64,000 nt of DNA. Source: Isoptericola sediminis (GTDB taxonomy: Bacteria; Actinomycetota; Actinomycetes; Actinomycetales; Cellulomonadaceae). Shown in pieces: positions 17,677 to 26,150 of this stretch. A program made the translations under genes and the position numbers. The notes beneath the pieces are model-generated. The model was not told the DNA's origin and ran no database searches. It worked only from the letters and a program-made list of their open reading frames with translations. Each line of letters starts with the position of its first letter. The stretch's first letter is position 1. The stretch is from positions 166,745 through 230,744 of the forward strand of contig NZ_JABFAJ010000011.1 in the NCBI RefSeq assembly GCF_013085345.1. Direction: 5' to 3'.

Positions 17677-18579
17677 TCAGGGGGCGAGCACGACCTTGCC
17701 CCCGCCACGGCCGCTCTCGACCAGCGCGTGGGCGCGTGCCGCGTCGTCGAGCCGCAGGACCTCGCCGAGCGTCGTGGTGAGCTCGCCCCGCGCGAGGGAG
17801 GTGACGTCCTCGGCCAGCTCGTCGGGGTCGCGCCGGGCCCCGGAGCTGAAGGTGATCCCCAGGTCGGAGGCCGCCGGGTCCGCGATGGTGACGATGCGCT
17901 CCGTCCCGCCGCGCAACGTGATCGAGTCGGGCAGGACGCCCGCGCCGGCGGTGTCCAGGACCGCGTCGACGCCCGACGGCGCCAGGTCCCGCACCCGCTC
18001 GACGAGGCCGGGCCCGTACGTGGTCGGCGTGGCGCCGAGTGCCGCGACGCGGTCCTGGTTCGCCGGCGAGGCGGTGCCGATCACCGTCGCCCCCCGGCGT
18101 CGGGCGAGCTGCACGGCGAGCTCGCCCACCGACCCGGACGCGCCGTGCACGAGCAGGGTCTCGCCGTCGGTCACCCCGAGCACGCGCAGGACGCGGTGCG
18201 CGGCCTCCGCCGAGACGGGCACCGTGACGGCGCGGGTGGGGTCGAGGCCGTCCGGGACGAGCGTGAACGTCGAGGTCAGGGCCAGCTCGGCGTACCCGCC
18301 CGTGTCGGCGAACCCGACGACCCGGTCACCGGGCCGCACGCCCGTCAGGTCGTCGCCGACGGCGTCCACGACACCCGCGACCTCCAGCCCCGGCACGGCG
18401 GGGAACTCCGGCAGCGGAACACCGGGGATCCGGGCGGCGCGAGTCTTGAGGTCCCAGCCGTTGACGGCCGCGGCCTCGACGCGCACGCGGACCTGGCCGG
18501 CGGCCGGTTCCGGTGCCGGGACGTCGGCGAGGTGCAGGACCTCGGGTCCGCCGAGCTCGGTGAACACGATCGCGCGCAC
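17677..18579 (-). CDS. Zinc-independent quinone oxidoreductase-like (MDR superfamily) protein
   Basis: 300 residues from a GTG at 18577-18579 behind an AGGAGG ribosome-binding site; the longer open frame lacks both. The GroES-like N-domain (VRAIVFTELGGPEVLHL ... AAVNGWDLKTR) precedes a Rossmann domain with the nucleotide loop VHGASGSVGELAVQLA near residue 150. The zinc-binding cysteines of alcohol dehydrogenases are absent, as in NADPH:quinone reductases (ζ-crystallin type). Substrate not identifiable. Confidence 0.85.
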   Translation of the reverse strand: MRAIVFTELGGPEVLHLADVPAPEPAAGQVRVRVEAAAVNGWDLKTRAARIPGVPLPEFPAVPGLEVAGVVDAVGDDLTGVRPGDRVVGFADTGGYAELALTSTFTLVPDGLDPTRAVTVPVSAEAAHRVLRVLGVTDGETLLVHGASGSVGELAVQLARRRGATVIGTASPANQDRVAALGATPTTYGPGLVERVRDLAPSGVDAVLDTAGAGVLPDSITLRGGTERIVTIADPAASDLGITFSSGARRDPDELAEDVTSLARGELTTTLGEVLRLDDAARAHALVESGRGGGKVVLAP

Positions 18580-18683
18580 GGGTACCTCCTGGGGCTGTGG
18601 ACCTGCCGGTCCGTCGAGCGTCTCACGTCGGCTCCGGCCGTCCCGGGACGACCCCCGGCCCGCGCGGGGCATAGTGTGGCGCC

Positions 18684-19874
18684 ATGGAACGTGAAGAGCG
18701 CCTGGCCGTCTTCCTCGACTACGAGAACCTGGCGCTCGGCGCCCGGGAGCACCTGGGTGGGATGCAGTTCGACTTCGGTCCGATCGCGGACGCCCTGGCC
18801 GTGCGCGGCCGGGTCGTCACCCGCCGGGCGTACGCCGACTGGTCCTACTTCGACGAGGACCGCCGCATGCTCACCCGCCACCAGGTCGAGCTCATCGAGA
18901 TGCCGCAGCGCATGGGGGCGTCGCGCAAGAACGCCGCCGACATCAAGATGGTCGTCGACGCGATCGAGATGGCGTTCGAGCGCGACTACATCACCACGTT
19001 CGTCATGTGCACCGGCGACTCGGACTTCTCCCCGCTGGTCACCAAGCTGCGCGAGCTCGACAAGAACGTCATCGGCGTCGGCGTCGAGAAGTCCACGTCC
19101 CGCCTGCTGCCGGGGGCCTGCGACGAGTTCCTCTTCTACGACCGCCTCGAGGGCGTCGACGTGCCCGACGAGGCCGAGCAGTCCGCGCGCAAGAAGTCGT
19201 CGGGCAGGAAGTCCGGCGCCGCCACGGGGTCGACGGCTCGCGGCGGCCGACGGACCACGACCGCGGCCGCGGCCGCCGAGGCCACCGAGGCACCGTCCTC
19301 GGGCGCGAGGAGCCGGCGCAAGAAGGCCGAGCCGGCGCCCGAACCGACCCCTCAGCCCGCCCCGGCGCCCGAGGTCGACGAGGACGAGACCCCCGCCGGC
19401 GAGCCGCCGACGATGGAGGTCAAGGTCGCCCAGACGCTGGCCGGGCTCCAGGCCTCCTCGTCCGGTTCCGTCACGGCGTCCCAGCTCAAGCGCACGCTGG
19501 TGCGCAAGGAGCCGACGTTCACCGAGTCCGACTACGGGTTCCGGACGTTCACGGAGTTCCTGCGCTACCTCGCCGACCGGGACTTCGTCGTGCTCTCCGA
19601 GGGACCGTCGACGGGTGACCCGGTGGTCGAGCTGCCCGCGCAGCCGGACAGCGCCCACGCCTTCGACCTGCTGCGGATCGTCGTCGCCGAGGCCGGCGAC
19701 GGCACGCCGCTGTCCGGGCTGAAGAACCTGCTGCGCAAGCAGCGCCCGGACTTCTCCGAGAAGGCCCTCGGCTACCGGGGCTTCCTGCAGTTCTGCCGGG
19801 GGGCCGAGGAGGCGGGTGCCGTGACGCTGGCCTGGGACGACGACGCCGAGGACTACCTCGTCAGCCTCGGTTGA
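18684..19874 (+). CDS. NYN-domain protein with two C-terminal OST-HTH/LOTUS domains
   Basis: 396 residues. The N-terminal NYN (PIN-like) domain has the acidic pattern VFLDYENLAL, NAADIKMVVDA and CTGDSDFSPLV expected for a metal-dependent RNase. A low-complexity Ala/Pro/Lys linker (about 170-240) follows. Two OST-HTH repeats come next (about 245-310 and 320-390), each with the 'YGF..F.EF' or 'LGYRGFLQFC' signature of LOTUS RNA-binding domains. This LabA/Limkain-like architecture implies RNA binding with nuclease activity; targets unknown. Confidence 0.85.
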   Translation: MEREERLAVFLDYENLALGAREHLGGMQFDFGPIADALAVRGRVVTRRAYADWSYFDEDRRMLTRHQVELIEMPQRMGASRKNAADIKMVVDAIEMAFERDYITTFVMCTGDSDFSPLVTKLRELDKNVIGVGVEKSTSRLLPGACDEFLFYDRLEGVDVPDEAEQSARKKSSGRKSGAATGSTARGGRRTTTAAAAAEATEAPSSGARSRRKKAEPAPEPTPQPAPAPEVDEDETPAGEPPTMEVKVAQTLAGLQASSSGSVTASQLKRTLVRKEPTFTESDYGFRTFTEFLRYLADRDFVVLSEGPSTGDPVVELPAQPDSAHAFDLLRIVVAEAGDGTPLSGLKNLLRKQRPDFSEKALGYRGFLQFCRGAEEAGAVTLAWDDDAEDYLVSLG

Positions 19875-19921
19875 GTCCCCGCCCCGGACGGTCGCCCGAC
19901 CGCCTCGGGCACAATAGGCCG

Positions 19922-20569
19922 GTGACCTACCGCGTCCTGAAGCTGATCCTGTCGCTGCTGGTGTACGTGTTCCTGCGGCCCCGGGTGACCGGACTGCACC
20001 ACGTGCCGCGGCGCGGGCCGGTCATCCTCGCGAGCAACCACCTGTCGTTCATCGACTCGATCATCATCCCGCTGGTGACCCCGCGGCACGTCACGTTCAT
20101 CGCGAAGGCCGAGTACTGGACCGGTCGGGGGCTCAAGGGACGCGTCTACCGCTGGTTCTTCACCACCATGGGTCACATCCCCGTGGACCGCGAGGACCCC
20201 CGTGCCGGACAGCGCTCCCTGCAGGACGCCCTGCTGGTGCTGCAGCGCGGGGACGCGTTCGGGATCTACCCCGAGGGGACCCGGTCCCGCGACGGCCGGC
20301 TGCACAAGGGGCACACGGGCGTGGCCTGGCTGGCGCTGGCCGGACCCGCGCCGATCGTGCCGGTGGCGCTGCGCGGGACCGACCGGGTCCAGCCGGTCGG
20401 CCGGCGCCTGCCCCGTCCGTACCGCGGGATCCAGGTCGACTTCGGGACCCCGATCGCGCCGCAGCGGCAGCTCCCCGCCGGCATGCGGCCGGCGCAGGCC
20501 CGCCGCGAGCTCACCGACGAGGTCATGGCCTCGATCCACGCCATGAGCGGCCAGGAGCTCGGCGTCTGA
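19922..20569 (+). CDS. 1-acyl-sn-glycerol-3-phosphate acyltransferase (PlsC-like)
   Basis: 215 residues from a GTG at 19922, 47 nt after the NYN gene. The acyltransferase motif I is NHLSFID (H-X4-D) near residue 40, and motif III is YPEGTRSRDG near residue 115, both diagnostic of PlsC-type lysophospholipid acyltransferases that make phosphatidic acid. A hydrophobic N-terminal segment (LKLILSLLVYVFL) would anchor it in the membrane. Which lysolipid it uses is not certain. Confidence 0.9.
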   Translation: MTYRVLKLILSLLVYVFLRPRVTGLHHVPRRGPVILASNHLSFIDSIIIPLVTPRHVTFIAKAEYWTGRGLKGRVYRWFFTTMGHIPVDREDPRAGQRSLQDALLVLQRGDAFGIYPEGTRSRDGRLHKGHTGVAWLALAGPAPIVPVALRGTDRVQPVGRRLPRPYRGIQVDFGTPIAPQRQLPAGMRPAQARRELTDEVMASIHAMSGQELGV

Positions 20570-20575
20570 CCACCG

Positions 20576-20591
20576 GCGGCCGGCCGGCCGC
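20576..20591. terminator. GC palindrome after acyltransferase gene
   Basis: A perfect 16-bp self-complementary run GCGGCCGGCCGGCCGC starting 7 nt after the acyltransferase stop, between convergent genes. It could form a cruciform/terminator stem but lacks a loop and T-run. Confidence 0.35.
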
Positions 20592-20597
20592 GTCCCG

Positions 20598-20648
20598 GCG
20601 CGAGTCAGTACCAGGCTCCGCGAGTCAGCACGGCACCGCGCGACTCAG
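20598..20648. repeat. Three 20-nt-spaced repeats of CGCGASTCAG
   Basis: The word CGCGAGTCAG starts near 20599 and 20619, and a variant CGCGACTCAG near 20639, exactly 20 nt apart each time. The last copy runs into the stop codon of the App1-like gene. The units resemble a short tandem array of a DNA-binding site or decayed repeat. Confidence 0.5.
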
Positions 20649-21766
20649 TCCCGGAGCACCCCGGGCACCCGGCCGAGACCCCGCGCGAGGACGGTGCCGT
20701 CCTCGCCCCGGATCACCGGTGTCGGGGCCGCCGCGTCGTCCAGCGGGTCCGTCGTCCCGGACCCGGGGTCGGTGACCGGGGCGCGGTCCGCCCCGGCGAC
20801 CTGCCGGATCGCGACGGCGGCGATCCGGTCCGGCCACCGTTCGACGGCGTCCGCGTAGATCTCCGGGTCGTGCTGGCCGTTGTCCCCGACGAGCAGCCAG
20901 CGCACGTGCGGGAACCACGACATGAGCAGGTCGAGGCTGGCGGCCTTGTGCTCCCGGCCGCTGCGGAACCACCCGGTGAGCGTCGGCCCCCAGTCGGTCA
21001 GCAGCATCGGCCCGGCGGGGTAGTCCTCCCGCGCGAGGAACGCCCGCAGCGCCCCGGCCGTGTTCCAGGCGCCGTTGGAGACGTAGAAGAACGCGCCCTC
21101 GGGATGGGTCTCCTCGAGCTCCCGGTACAGCGCCGCCATGCCGGGCACCGCGCGGCGGGAGCCCGCCCGGCGCACGAACGTGTTCCAGGTGGCCAGGAGC
21201 GGACGGGGGACACCGGTGACCAGCGTCGTGTCGTCGATGTCGCTGACGACGCCGAACCGGGTCTCCGGGCCGAGCACCAGCACGGGGGCGGGCACCTCCG
21301 GCCCGTCCGGCGACCCCAGGCTGGACAGCTCGGCCTCCTGCAGCCCGGCCGGCAACGGCTCCCGGGAGGGCAGGTCCAGCTCGAGGTCGACGTACCCGGA
21401 CCGGTCGGTGACGTCCTCGACCTCGTGCCCACCGATCCGGACCCGGACCGGGCTGTCGGGTGCCGGCACGGTGAGGAAGTGCCGGAACCCACGGCGCAGC
21501 GGCCGTCGCTCGTCGCGCCGGGACGCGCCCGCCGGTGCCAGGAGCATCCGGGCCAGCACCCGGACCCGTTCGGGGGAGCCGTACCCGGTGTACACCTGGA
21601 ACCGGGGACGCCAGCCGAAGCGGCGCAGCACGCGGCCCGCGACGGCGTAGAGGCGGTCCTCGACGACGGCGGCCAGGTGGGGGCGCTGGGACGGGTGCGC
21701 CGTCGGGGTGGCGCGCAGGTCGTCGTGGGGGGTTCCGGTCGCCGCGTCCTGCGAGAACTCATCCAT
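20645..21766 (-). CDS. App1-family (DUF2183) phosphatidate phosphatase-like protein
   Basis: 373 residues. The HAD-type DXDXT catalytic motif is D176-I-D178-D-T180 in VVSDIDDTTLVTG. The family markers FFYVSNGAWNT and LLVGDNGQHDPEIY (second acidic motif) follow. Yeast App1 dephosphorylates phosphatidic acid, the product of the convergent PlsC-like enzyme, so the two genes could act on the same lipid pool; this is inference. The C-terminus is a short variable tail. Confidence 0.85.
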   Translation of the reverse strand: MDEFSQDAATGTPHDDLRATPTAHPSQRPHLAAVVEDRLYAVAGRVLRRFGWRPRFQVYTGYGSPERVRVLARMLLAPAGASRRDERRPLRRGFRHFLTVPAPDSPVRVRIGGHEVEDVTDRSGYVDLELDLPSREPLPAGLQEAELSSLGSPDGPEVPAPVLVLGPETRFGVVSDIDDTTLVTGVPRPLLATWNTFVRRAGSRRAVPGMAALYRELEETHPEGAFFYVSNGAWNTAGALRAFLAREDYPAGPMLLTDWGPTLTGWFRSGREHKAASLDLLMSWFPHVRWLLVGDNGQHDPEIYADAVERWPDRIAAVAIRQVAGADRAPVTDPGSGTTDPLDDAAAPTPVIRGEDGTVLARGLGRVPGVLRD

Positions 21767-21843
21767 GGCGTCATTCGACCAGGTCGGAGCCGTCCGCGCG
21801 CGTTGCGCTGCACCGCCGCGGCGCCGGTGCGACGATCGGCGGC

Positions 21844-22302
21844 ATGGACCTCGCCGAGCTCACCAGGCCGACCCCCACCTCGCTGCCCCGGACCATCGCC
21901 CGCCTCTGGCTCGGCACGGCCCTGCTCGGCGCCGGCGTCGCGCACCTCACCGTGGCCCGGGAGGAGTTCCAGGCCCAGGTGCCGGGATGGTTCCCGGTCG
22001 ACGAGGACGTCACGGTGCTGGCCTCGGGCGTCGTCGAGATCGTCATCGGCGGGTCCCTGGTCGCCCTGTCCCGGTGGAAGGTCGCGGTGGGGCTCGTCGC
22101 GGCGGCCTTCTTCGTCGTGATCTTCCCCGGCAACGTCGCGCAGTGGCTCGAGCACAAGGACGGCTTCGGCCTGGACACCGACGCCAAGCGCTTCGGCCGG
22201 TTGTTCTTCCAGCCGGTGCTCGTGGCGCTCGCCCTGTGGTCGACCGGGGCCTGGTCCGCGGCGCGACGGGCCCTGCGCGACGGCCGGGGTTCCGAGGGGT
22301 GA
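21844..22302 (+). CDS. DoxX-like small membrane protein
   Basis: 152 residues. Four hydrophobic segments (about residues 15-32, 60-78, 82-98 and 120-138) with the motif GTALLGAGVAHL near the N-terminus and FPGNVAQWLEHKDGFGLDTD between helices resemble the DoxX/MauE-like family of integral membrane proteins. The start is the ATG at 21844, with the divergent App1 gene 77 nt away. Role unknown. Confidence 0.7.
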   Translation: MDLAELTRPTPTSLPRTIARLWLGTALLGAGVAHLTVAREEFQAQVPGWFPVDEDVTVLASGVVEIVIGGSLVALSRWKVAVGLVAAAFFVVIFPGNVAQWLEHKDGFGLDTDAKRFGRLFFQPVLVALALWSTGAWSAARRALRDGRGSEG

Positions 22303-22332
22303 GCAGCGGGCAGCCGTGCCTAGCATGCAGCG

Positions 22333-22803
22333 ATGAGTGACACCGACCTGCCCGACGGCGAGCACACGACGCCTCCCGGTGTCTCCGACGCCACGGTCGA
22401 GGCGCTCGGCGCGCTGAGCGAGGCGTTGGAGACTGTCGAGCGCGCCCGTGGGCACCTGTACACCTTCCACCAGCTCACCGGCGAGGCGGACCTGGCGCTC
22501 GGCGCCGCTGTCGACCAGCTCCGCGAGGCCGGGCACGACGAGGTCGCGCGGCGGATCGCCGACGACCTCGTCGGCCGCAACGTGCTCCCGGGCCGCTGGA
22601 CCTTCCAGATCGTCGAGGAGTACGACGACGGGTACTGGCAAGTGTTCCGCGACCACGAGCGGCGTGCCCGCGAGGAGCTCGCCGGAGGTGTGCGGCACCT
22701 CGCCGAGGCGCGGATGAAGCAGGACCGCCGGACCGCCGGGCGCCCGGGGCACGAGGTGTCACCGGGGGACGCCGAGCGCTATCGCCCGGACGCGACCCCC
22801 TGA
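22333..22803 (+). CDS. Conserved actinobacterial protein of unknown function
   Basis: 156 residues, highly charged and predicted mostly helical (for example EALGALSEALETVERARGHLYTFHQLTGEADLALG and FRDHERRAREELAGG). No signal peptide or membrane segment. The pattern is familiar from actinobacterial hypothetical proteins, but I cannot assign a function. Its 3' end overlaps the convergent tag gene by 25 nt (22779-22803). Confidence 0.65.
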   Translation: MSDTDLPDGEHTTPPGVSDATVEALGALSEALETVERARGHLYTFHQLTGEADLALGAAVDQLREAGHDEVARRIADDLVGRNVLPGRWTFQIVEEYDDGYWQVFRDHERRAREELAGGVRHLAEARMKQDRRTAGRPGHEVSPGDAERYRPDATP

Positions 22804-23357
22804 CCGGTGACGACGGGGCACGTGGCCAGGTGGTCGTCGACCAGGCCGCACGCCTGCATGGCCGCGTACGCCGTCGTCGGCCCGAAGAACCGGAACCCCT
22901 CGGCCTTGAGGGCCTTCGCCAGGGCGACCGACTCCGGTGTCGTGGCGGGGACCTCGGCGTGCGTCGCGGGGCGCCCGTCCCGTGGCGGCGGGGCGAAGGA
23001 CCAGAACAGCTCGTCGAGGCTCCGGCCCGCCGCGTGCAGGGCGACGACGGCCCGGCCGTTCGCGACCGTCGCCTCGATCTTGGCCCGGTTGCGCACGATG
23101 CGGGCGTCGGACATCAACCGCTCGACGTCGTCCGGCGTCATGGCTGCGACCGCTCCCGGCTCGAAGCCGAGGAACACCTCACGGAACGCCTCGCGCTTGC
23201 GCAGGATCGTCAGCCACGACAGGCCGGACTGGAACCCCTCGAGCGCGATGCGTTCGAGCAGGGCGCTCTCCCCGTGCACGGGCAGACCCCACTCGGTGTC
23301 GTGGTACTCCGCGTAGAGCGGGTCGCCGTCGCCGAAGCATCGTGCAGCCGTGGTCAT
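22779..23357 (-). CDS. tag: DNA-3-methyladenine glycosylase I
   Basis: 192 residues from the ATG at 23355-23357. Tag removes N3-methyladenine from DNA in base-excision repair. Diagnostic blocks are RCFGDGDPLYAEYHDTEWG at the N-terminus, LEGFQSGLSWLTILRKREAF, the catalytic-pocket region FWSFAP, and FRFFGPTTAYAAMQACGLVDDH near the C-terminus. The zinc ligands of the fold correspond to the N-terminal Cys and His plus the late His and Cys. It overlaps the convergent hypothetical gene by 25 nt. Confidence 0.93.
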   Translation of the reverse strand: MTTAARCFGDGDPLYAEYHDTEWGLPVHGESALLERIALEGFQSGLSWLTILRKREAFREVFLGFEPGAVAAMTPDDVERLMSDARIVRNRAKIEATVANGRAVVALHAAGRSLDELFWSFAPPPRDGRPATHAEVPATTPESVALAKALKAEGFRFFGPTTAYAAMQACGLVDDHLATCPVVTGQGVASGR

Positions 23358-23395
23358 GCCCGCAGCCTGCCGCACGCCACCGACGTCCGCCCGGC

Positions 23396-23917
23396 TCATC
23401 CGTCCAGGGCGCGGGCGAAGGCCGCCCGGACCTCCGCGCTGAACAGCACGAACCGCACCTCGTGGAGCGCTGCCGGGTTCTCCTCGTCCCAGACCCGCAC
23501 GGTCTCGACCGCGATCCGCGCGACGTCCTCGGCGTCCCAGCCGAAGACGCCGGCGCCGATCGCCGGGAACGCGACCGTGCGGGACGCGGCGTCCGCGGCG
23601 AGCCCGAGGGACGTGCGGAAGCAGGAGGAGAGCAGCTCGGGGTCGGTCTCGCCCCGGTGCCGGTTCGGGCCGACGGTGTGGACCACCCAGTCGGCCCGCA
23701 GGTCGAACCCCGGTGTCACGACGGCGTCGCCCACCCCCAGCCCCTCGGGCAGGGTCGTACGGCGCAGCTCGCGACAGGCCTCCAGCAGCCGTGGCCCGGC
23801 CGCGGCGTGGATGGCGCCGTCCACGCCGCCGCCGCCCAGCAACGAGGAGTTGGCCGCGTTGACGATCGCGTCCACCGCGGCGGTGGTGATGTCACCCTGC
23901 TCGTGCGTGATCCTCAT
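23396..23917 (-). CDS. Macrodomain O-acetyl-ADP-ribose deacetylase-like protein
   Basis: 173 residues forming one macro domain: ITTAAVDAIVNAANSSLLGGGGVDGAIHAAAG (ADP-ribose-binding loop with catalytic Asn/Gly cluster), VVHTVGP, and VAFPAIGAGVFGW for the distal-ribose loop. MacroD/YmdB-type proteins remove ADP-ribose from proteins or hydrolyse O-acetyl-ADP-ribose. An AGGAGG-type ribosome-binding site precedes the ATG at 23915-23917. It lies directly upstream of tag (39 nt), co-oriented and possibly co-transcribed. Confidence 0.9.
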   Translation of the reverse strand: MRITHEQGDITTAAVDAIVNAANSSLLGGGGVDGAIHAAAGPRLLEACRELRRTTLPEGLGVGDAVVTPGFDLRADWVVHTVGPNRHRGETDPELLSSCFRTSLGLAADAASRTVAFPAIGAGVFGWDAEDVARIAVETVRVWDEENPAALHEVRFVLFSAEVRAAFARALDG

Positions 23918-23987
23918 GTCGTCCTCCTGGGATCGGGCCGCCGTCGCCTTCTTCGACCGTACTCCGTCGCCCGGCTACGGTGAGCCC

Positions 23988-25304
23988 ATGATCAGCGCCT
24001 GGTTGTCCCGTGCGCGGGAGTCCTTCTGGTTCCTGCCCGCCGTGCTCGGAGCGGTCGCGCTCGTGGCCGCCCGGGGGATGGTCGTCGTCGACCGCACCCT
24101 GCAGGACGCCGGGATCGACGTGCCGCTGCTGGATTCCCTCAGCGCGGACGGCGGGCGGGCGGTCCTCACCGCCATCGCGGGGTCGGTGCTGACCGTGGCC
24201 GCGACCTCCTTCTCGATCACGATCTCCGTGATGGCCACCACCTCCTCGGTGTACGGGCCGCGGCTCGTGCGCAACTTCATGGCGGACCGCGCGAACCAGT
24301 GGGTGCTGGCGACCTTCACCGCGACGTTCCTGTACGCCCTCGTCGTGCTGGGCGACATCCAGCCGCAGGGGTCCGGGGAGTCCGTCCCCACGCTCGCCGT
24401 CCACCTGGCGATCGTCCTGGCGGTCGTCAACGTCGCCGTGCTGGTGTTCTTCATCCATCACATCGCGCAGTCCGTGCAGGTGACCACGTTGGAGCAGCGG
24501 GTCCGGCGCGAGCTCGAGACGGCGGTGGACCGGGTGTTCCCGGCCGACCCCGCCGACCACCAGGTCACGACCGACACCGAGCTCGACGGACCGCCGCAGG
24601 TGCGGGCGGCCGGGAGCGGTCACGTCGAGCACGTCGACCTCGCCGGGCTCGTGCGGGGCGCGAAGGCCTGCGACGGGCGGATCGAGCTCGTCGTCGGCCC
24701 CGGGGACCACGTGATCGAGGGCGAGCCGCTCGCCCGGGTGCGGGGAGACCTGGACGGTCTGACCGACGTCGTGCGCAACGGGGTCGTCCTCGGACCGGCC
24801 CGGACCCCGCACCAGGATGTCGGGTTCGCCGTGCAGGACCTCACGGAGATGGCCGTCCGTGCGCTGTCCCTGGGCGCCAACGACCCGTACACGGCCGCCT
24901 CGGCGCTGGACGCGCTGGGCAACGGGCTCGTCCGGGTCGTGTCCCGGGAGCCGGCGCCGCGCGGGCGGACCGACGCGGACGGCACGGTGCGCCTGGTCGT
25001 CCCGTGGCCGACGGCGGAGGAGCTCGTCCGGTCGGTCGTGACCGCGCTGCGGACCTACGGGGTGGACGCGCCGGTCGCGCTCGATGCGCTGCTGCGGCTG
25101 CTCGAACGGCTCGAGGACGCCGCGGAACGGTCCGCGGTGCGCGAGGCGATCCGCGAGCAGGTGGAGGTGCTGCGCGCGGCCTACGTGGCGAGCGAACCCC
25201 TGGACGCGGACGCCACCCCCGTGCTCGAGCGGATGGACGCGCTGCAGGGGCGGCTCGGGAACGTCCCGGACCCGTCGACCCCCGGTCAGGGTGTCGCGGG
25301 CTGA
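23988..25304 (+). CDS. DUF2254 membrane protein
   Basis: 438 residues from the ATG at 23988; the long upstream frame overlaps genes on the other strand and is spurious. Four hydrophobic helices occupy the first 170 residues. The signature LTAIAGSVLTVAATSFSITISVMATTSSVYGPRLVRNF is characteristic of DUF2254. A long cytoplasmic C-terminal part carries ALSLGANDPYTAASALDAL. The family is widespread and uncharacterised; a role in ion or small-solute handling has been guessed at only loosely. Confidence 0.82.
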   Translation: MISAWLSRARESFWFLPAVLGAVALVAARGMVVVDRTLQDAGIDVPLLDSLSADGGRAVLTAIAGSVLTVAATSFSITISVMATTSSVYGPRLVRNFMADRANQWVLATFTATFLYALVVLGDIQPQGSGESVPTLAVHLAIVLAVVNVAVLVFFIHHIAQSVQVTTLEQRVRRELETAVDRVFPADPADHQVTTDTELDGPPQVRAAGSGHVEHVDLAGLVRGAKACDGRIELVVGPGDHVIEGEPLARVRGDLDGLTDVVRNGVVLGPARTPHQDVGFAVQDLTEMAVRALSLGANDPYTAASALDALGNGLVRVVSREPAPRGRTDADGTVRLVVPWPTAEELVRSVVTALRTYGVDAPVALDALLRLLERLEDAAERSAVREAIREQVEVLRAAYVASEPLDADATPVLERMDALQGRLGNVPDPSTPGQGVAG

Positions 25305-25352
25305 CCGTCCGGGCCCCGGCGACGGGGTGCTGCGCCTCCGCGGCCGCGACCG

Positions 25353-25368
25353 CCGTGCCGTGGCACGG
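25353..25368. terminator. Hairpin between convergent DUF2254 and prepilin peptidase genes
   Basis: CCGTGCC-GT-GGCACGG, a perfect 7-bp stem located 48 nt after the DUF2254 stop and 5 nt before the end of the prepilin peptidase gene. Suited to terminate both convergent transcripts. Confidence 0.45.
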
Positions 25369-25373
25369 TCGGA

Positions 25374-26009
25374 TCACGGCACGAGCAGGGCGAGACCCAG
25401 CGCGGCGCCGAGGATCATGGCCGGGCCGAACGGCAGGTCGTCCCGCAGCGAGGTGCGGCGCGCGGCCAGGAGCACGAGAGCGGCGACGGCGAAGAGGACG
25501 AACGCCGCCAGGGTGCCGAACGCGACGGCCTGCCACCCCCACCAGCCGAGCACCGTGCCGAGCAGCCCGGCGAGCTTCACGTCACCGAACCCGAGGCTGC
25601 TGGGCGAGATCATCGCGAGCACGAGGTAGACGGCGAGCAGCACGACGCCGGCGAGCACGGCCTGGAGCAGCCGGGACCAGTCGTCGGCCACCGCCGCGGC
25701 GACGACGAGGCCGCCCACGAGCCCGACGGCGGCGGGGCCGACGATGCGGTCGGGGAGCCGGTAGGTCGCCAGGTCGCCAGGGATGAGCAGGCCGGCCGCG
25801 ACCGCGACGGTGCCCACGGCGACCAGCTCCGCCCAGGACGTCGTGACGACCGCGGCACCCGCGCCGCCGAGCCCGGCCAGCGGGCCGGTGACCCACGGCC
25901 GCAGCAGCCGGGACTCGCTGAGCAGGTACCGGCGCGCCCAGGGCGTGAGCAGGCCGGCGAGCAGGGCGCAGGCGAGTGCCGCGACGGTCACGGTGAGCGG
26001 ATGGGTCAT
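25374..26009 (-). CDS. A24-family prepilin peptidase (TadV/CpaA-like)
   Basis: 211 residues, almost entirely hydrophobic with about six membrane helices. Prepilin peptidases cut the leader from Flp-type pilins on the cytoplasmic side of the membrane. The two catalytic aspartates are visible: one in the loop GDLATYRLPDR and one in GFGDVKLAGLLG (the GxGD motif). It lacks the N-methyltransferase domain of full-length PilD, as in Tad systems. It is divergent from the Flp operon, so its substrate is very likely the pilin at 26240. Confidence 0.9.
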   Translation of the reverse strand: MTHPLTVTVAALACALLAGLLTPWARRYLLSESRLLRPWVTGPLAGLGGAGAAVVTTSWAELVAVGTVAVAAGLLIPGDLATYRLPDRIVGPAAVGLVGGLVVAAAVADDWSRLLQAVLAGVVLLAVYLVLAMISPSSLGFGDVKLAGLLGTVLGWWGWQAVAFGTLAAFVLFAVAALVLLAARRTSLRDDLPFGPAMILGAALGLALLVP

Positions 26010-26107
26010 CGGTTCTTCAAGCCTCGGGCAATCAATTCGATGATGACTCTCGTGGTGCTATGCGGTGATATGTCCGACCTCTCGCCTGACGGAGATCCGC
26101 CCGGCGT

Positions 26108-26141
26108 GGGTGAAAACACGGGAATCCCGAATTGTTCACCC
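26108..26141. promoter_or_regulatory. GGGTGAA/TTCACCC dyad in the tad intergenic region
   Basis: Perfect 7-bp arms at 26108-26114 and 26135-26141 with GGG-AAT-CCC in the spacer, in the 230-nt AT-richer gap between the prepilin peptidase and flp genes. The dyad is 10 nt upstream of the putative -35 element, a suitable place for an operator controlling pilus expression. Confidence 0.45.
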
Positions 26142-26150
26142 GCTGAGTGC

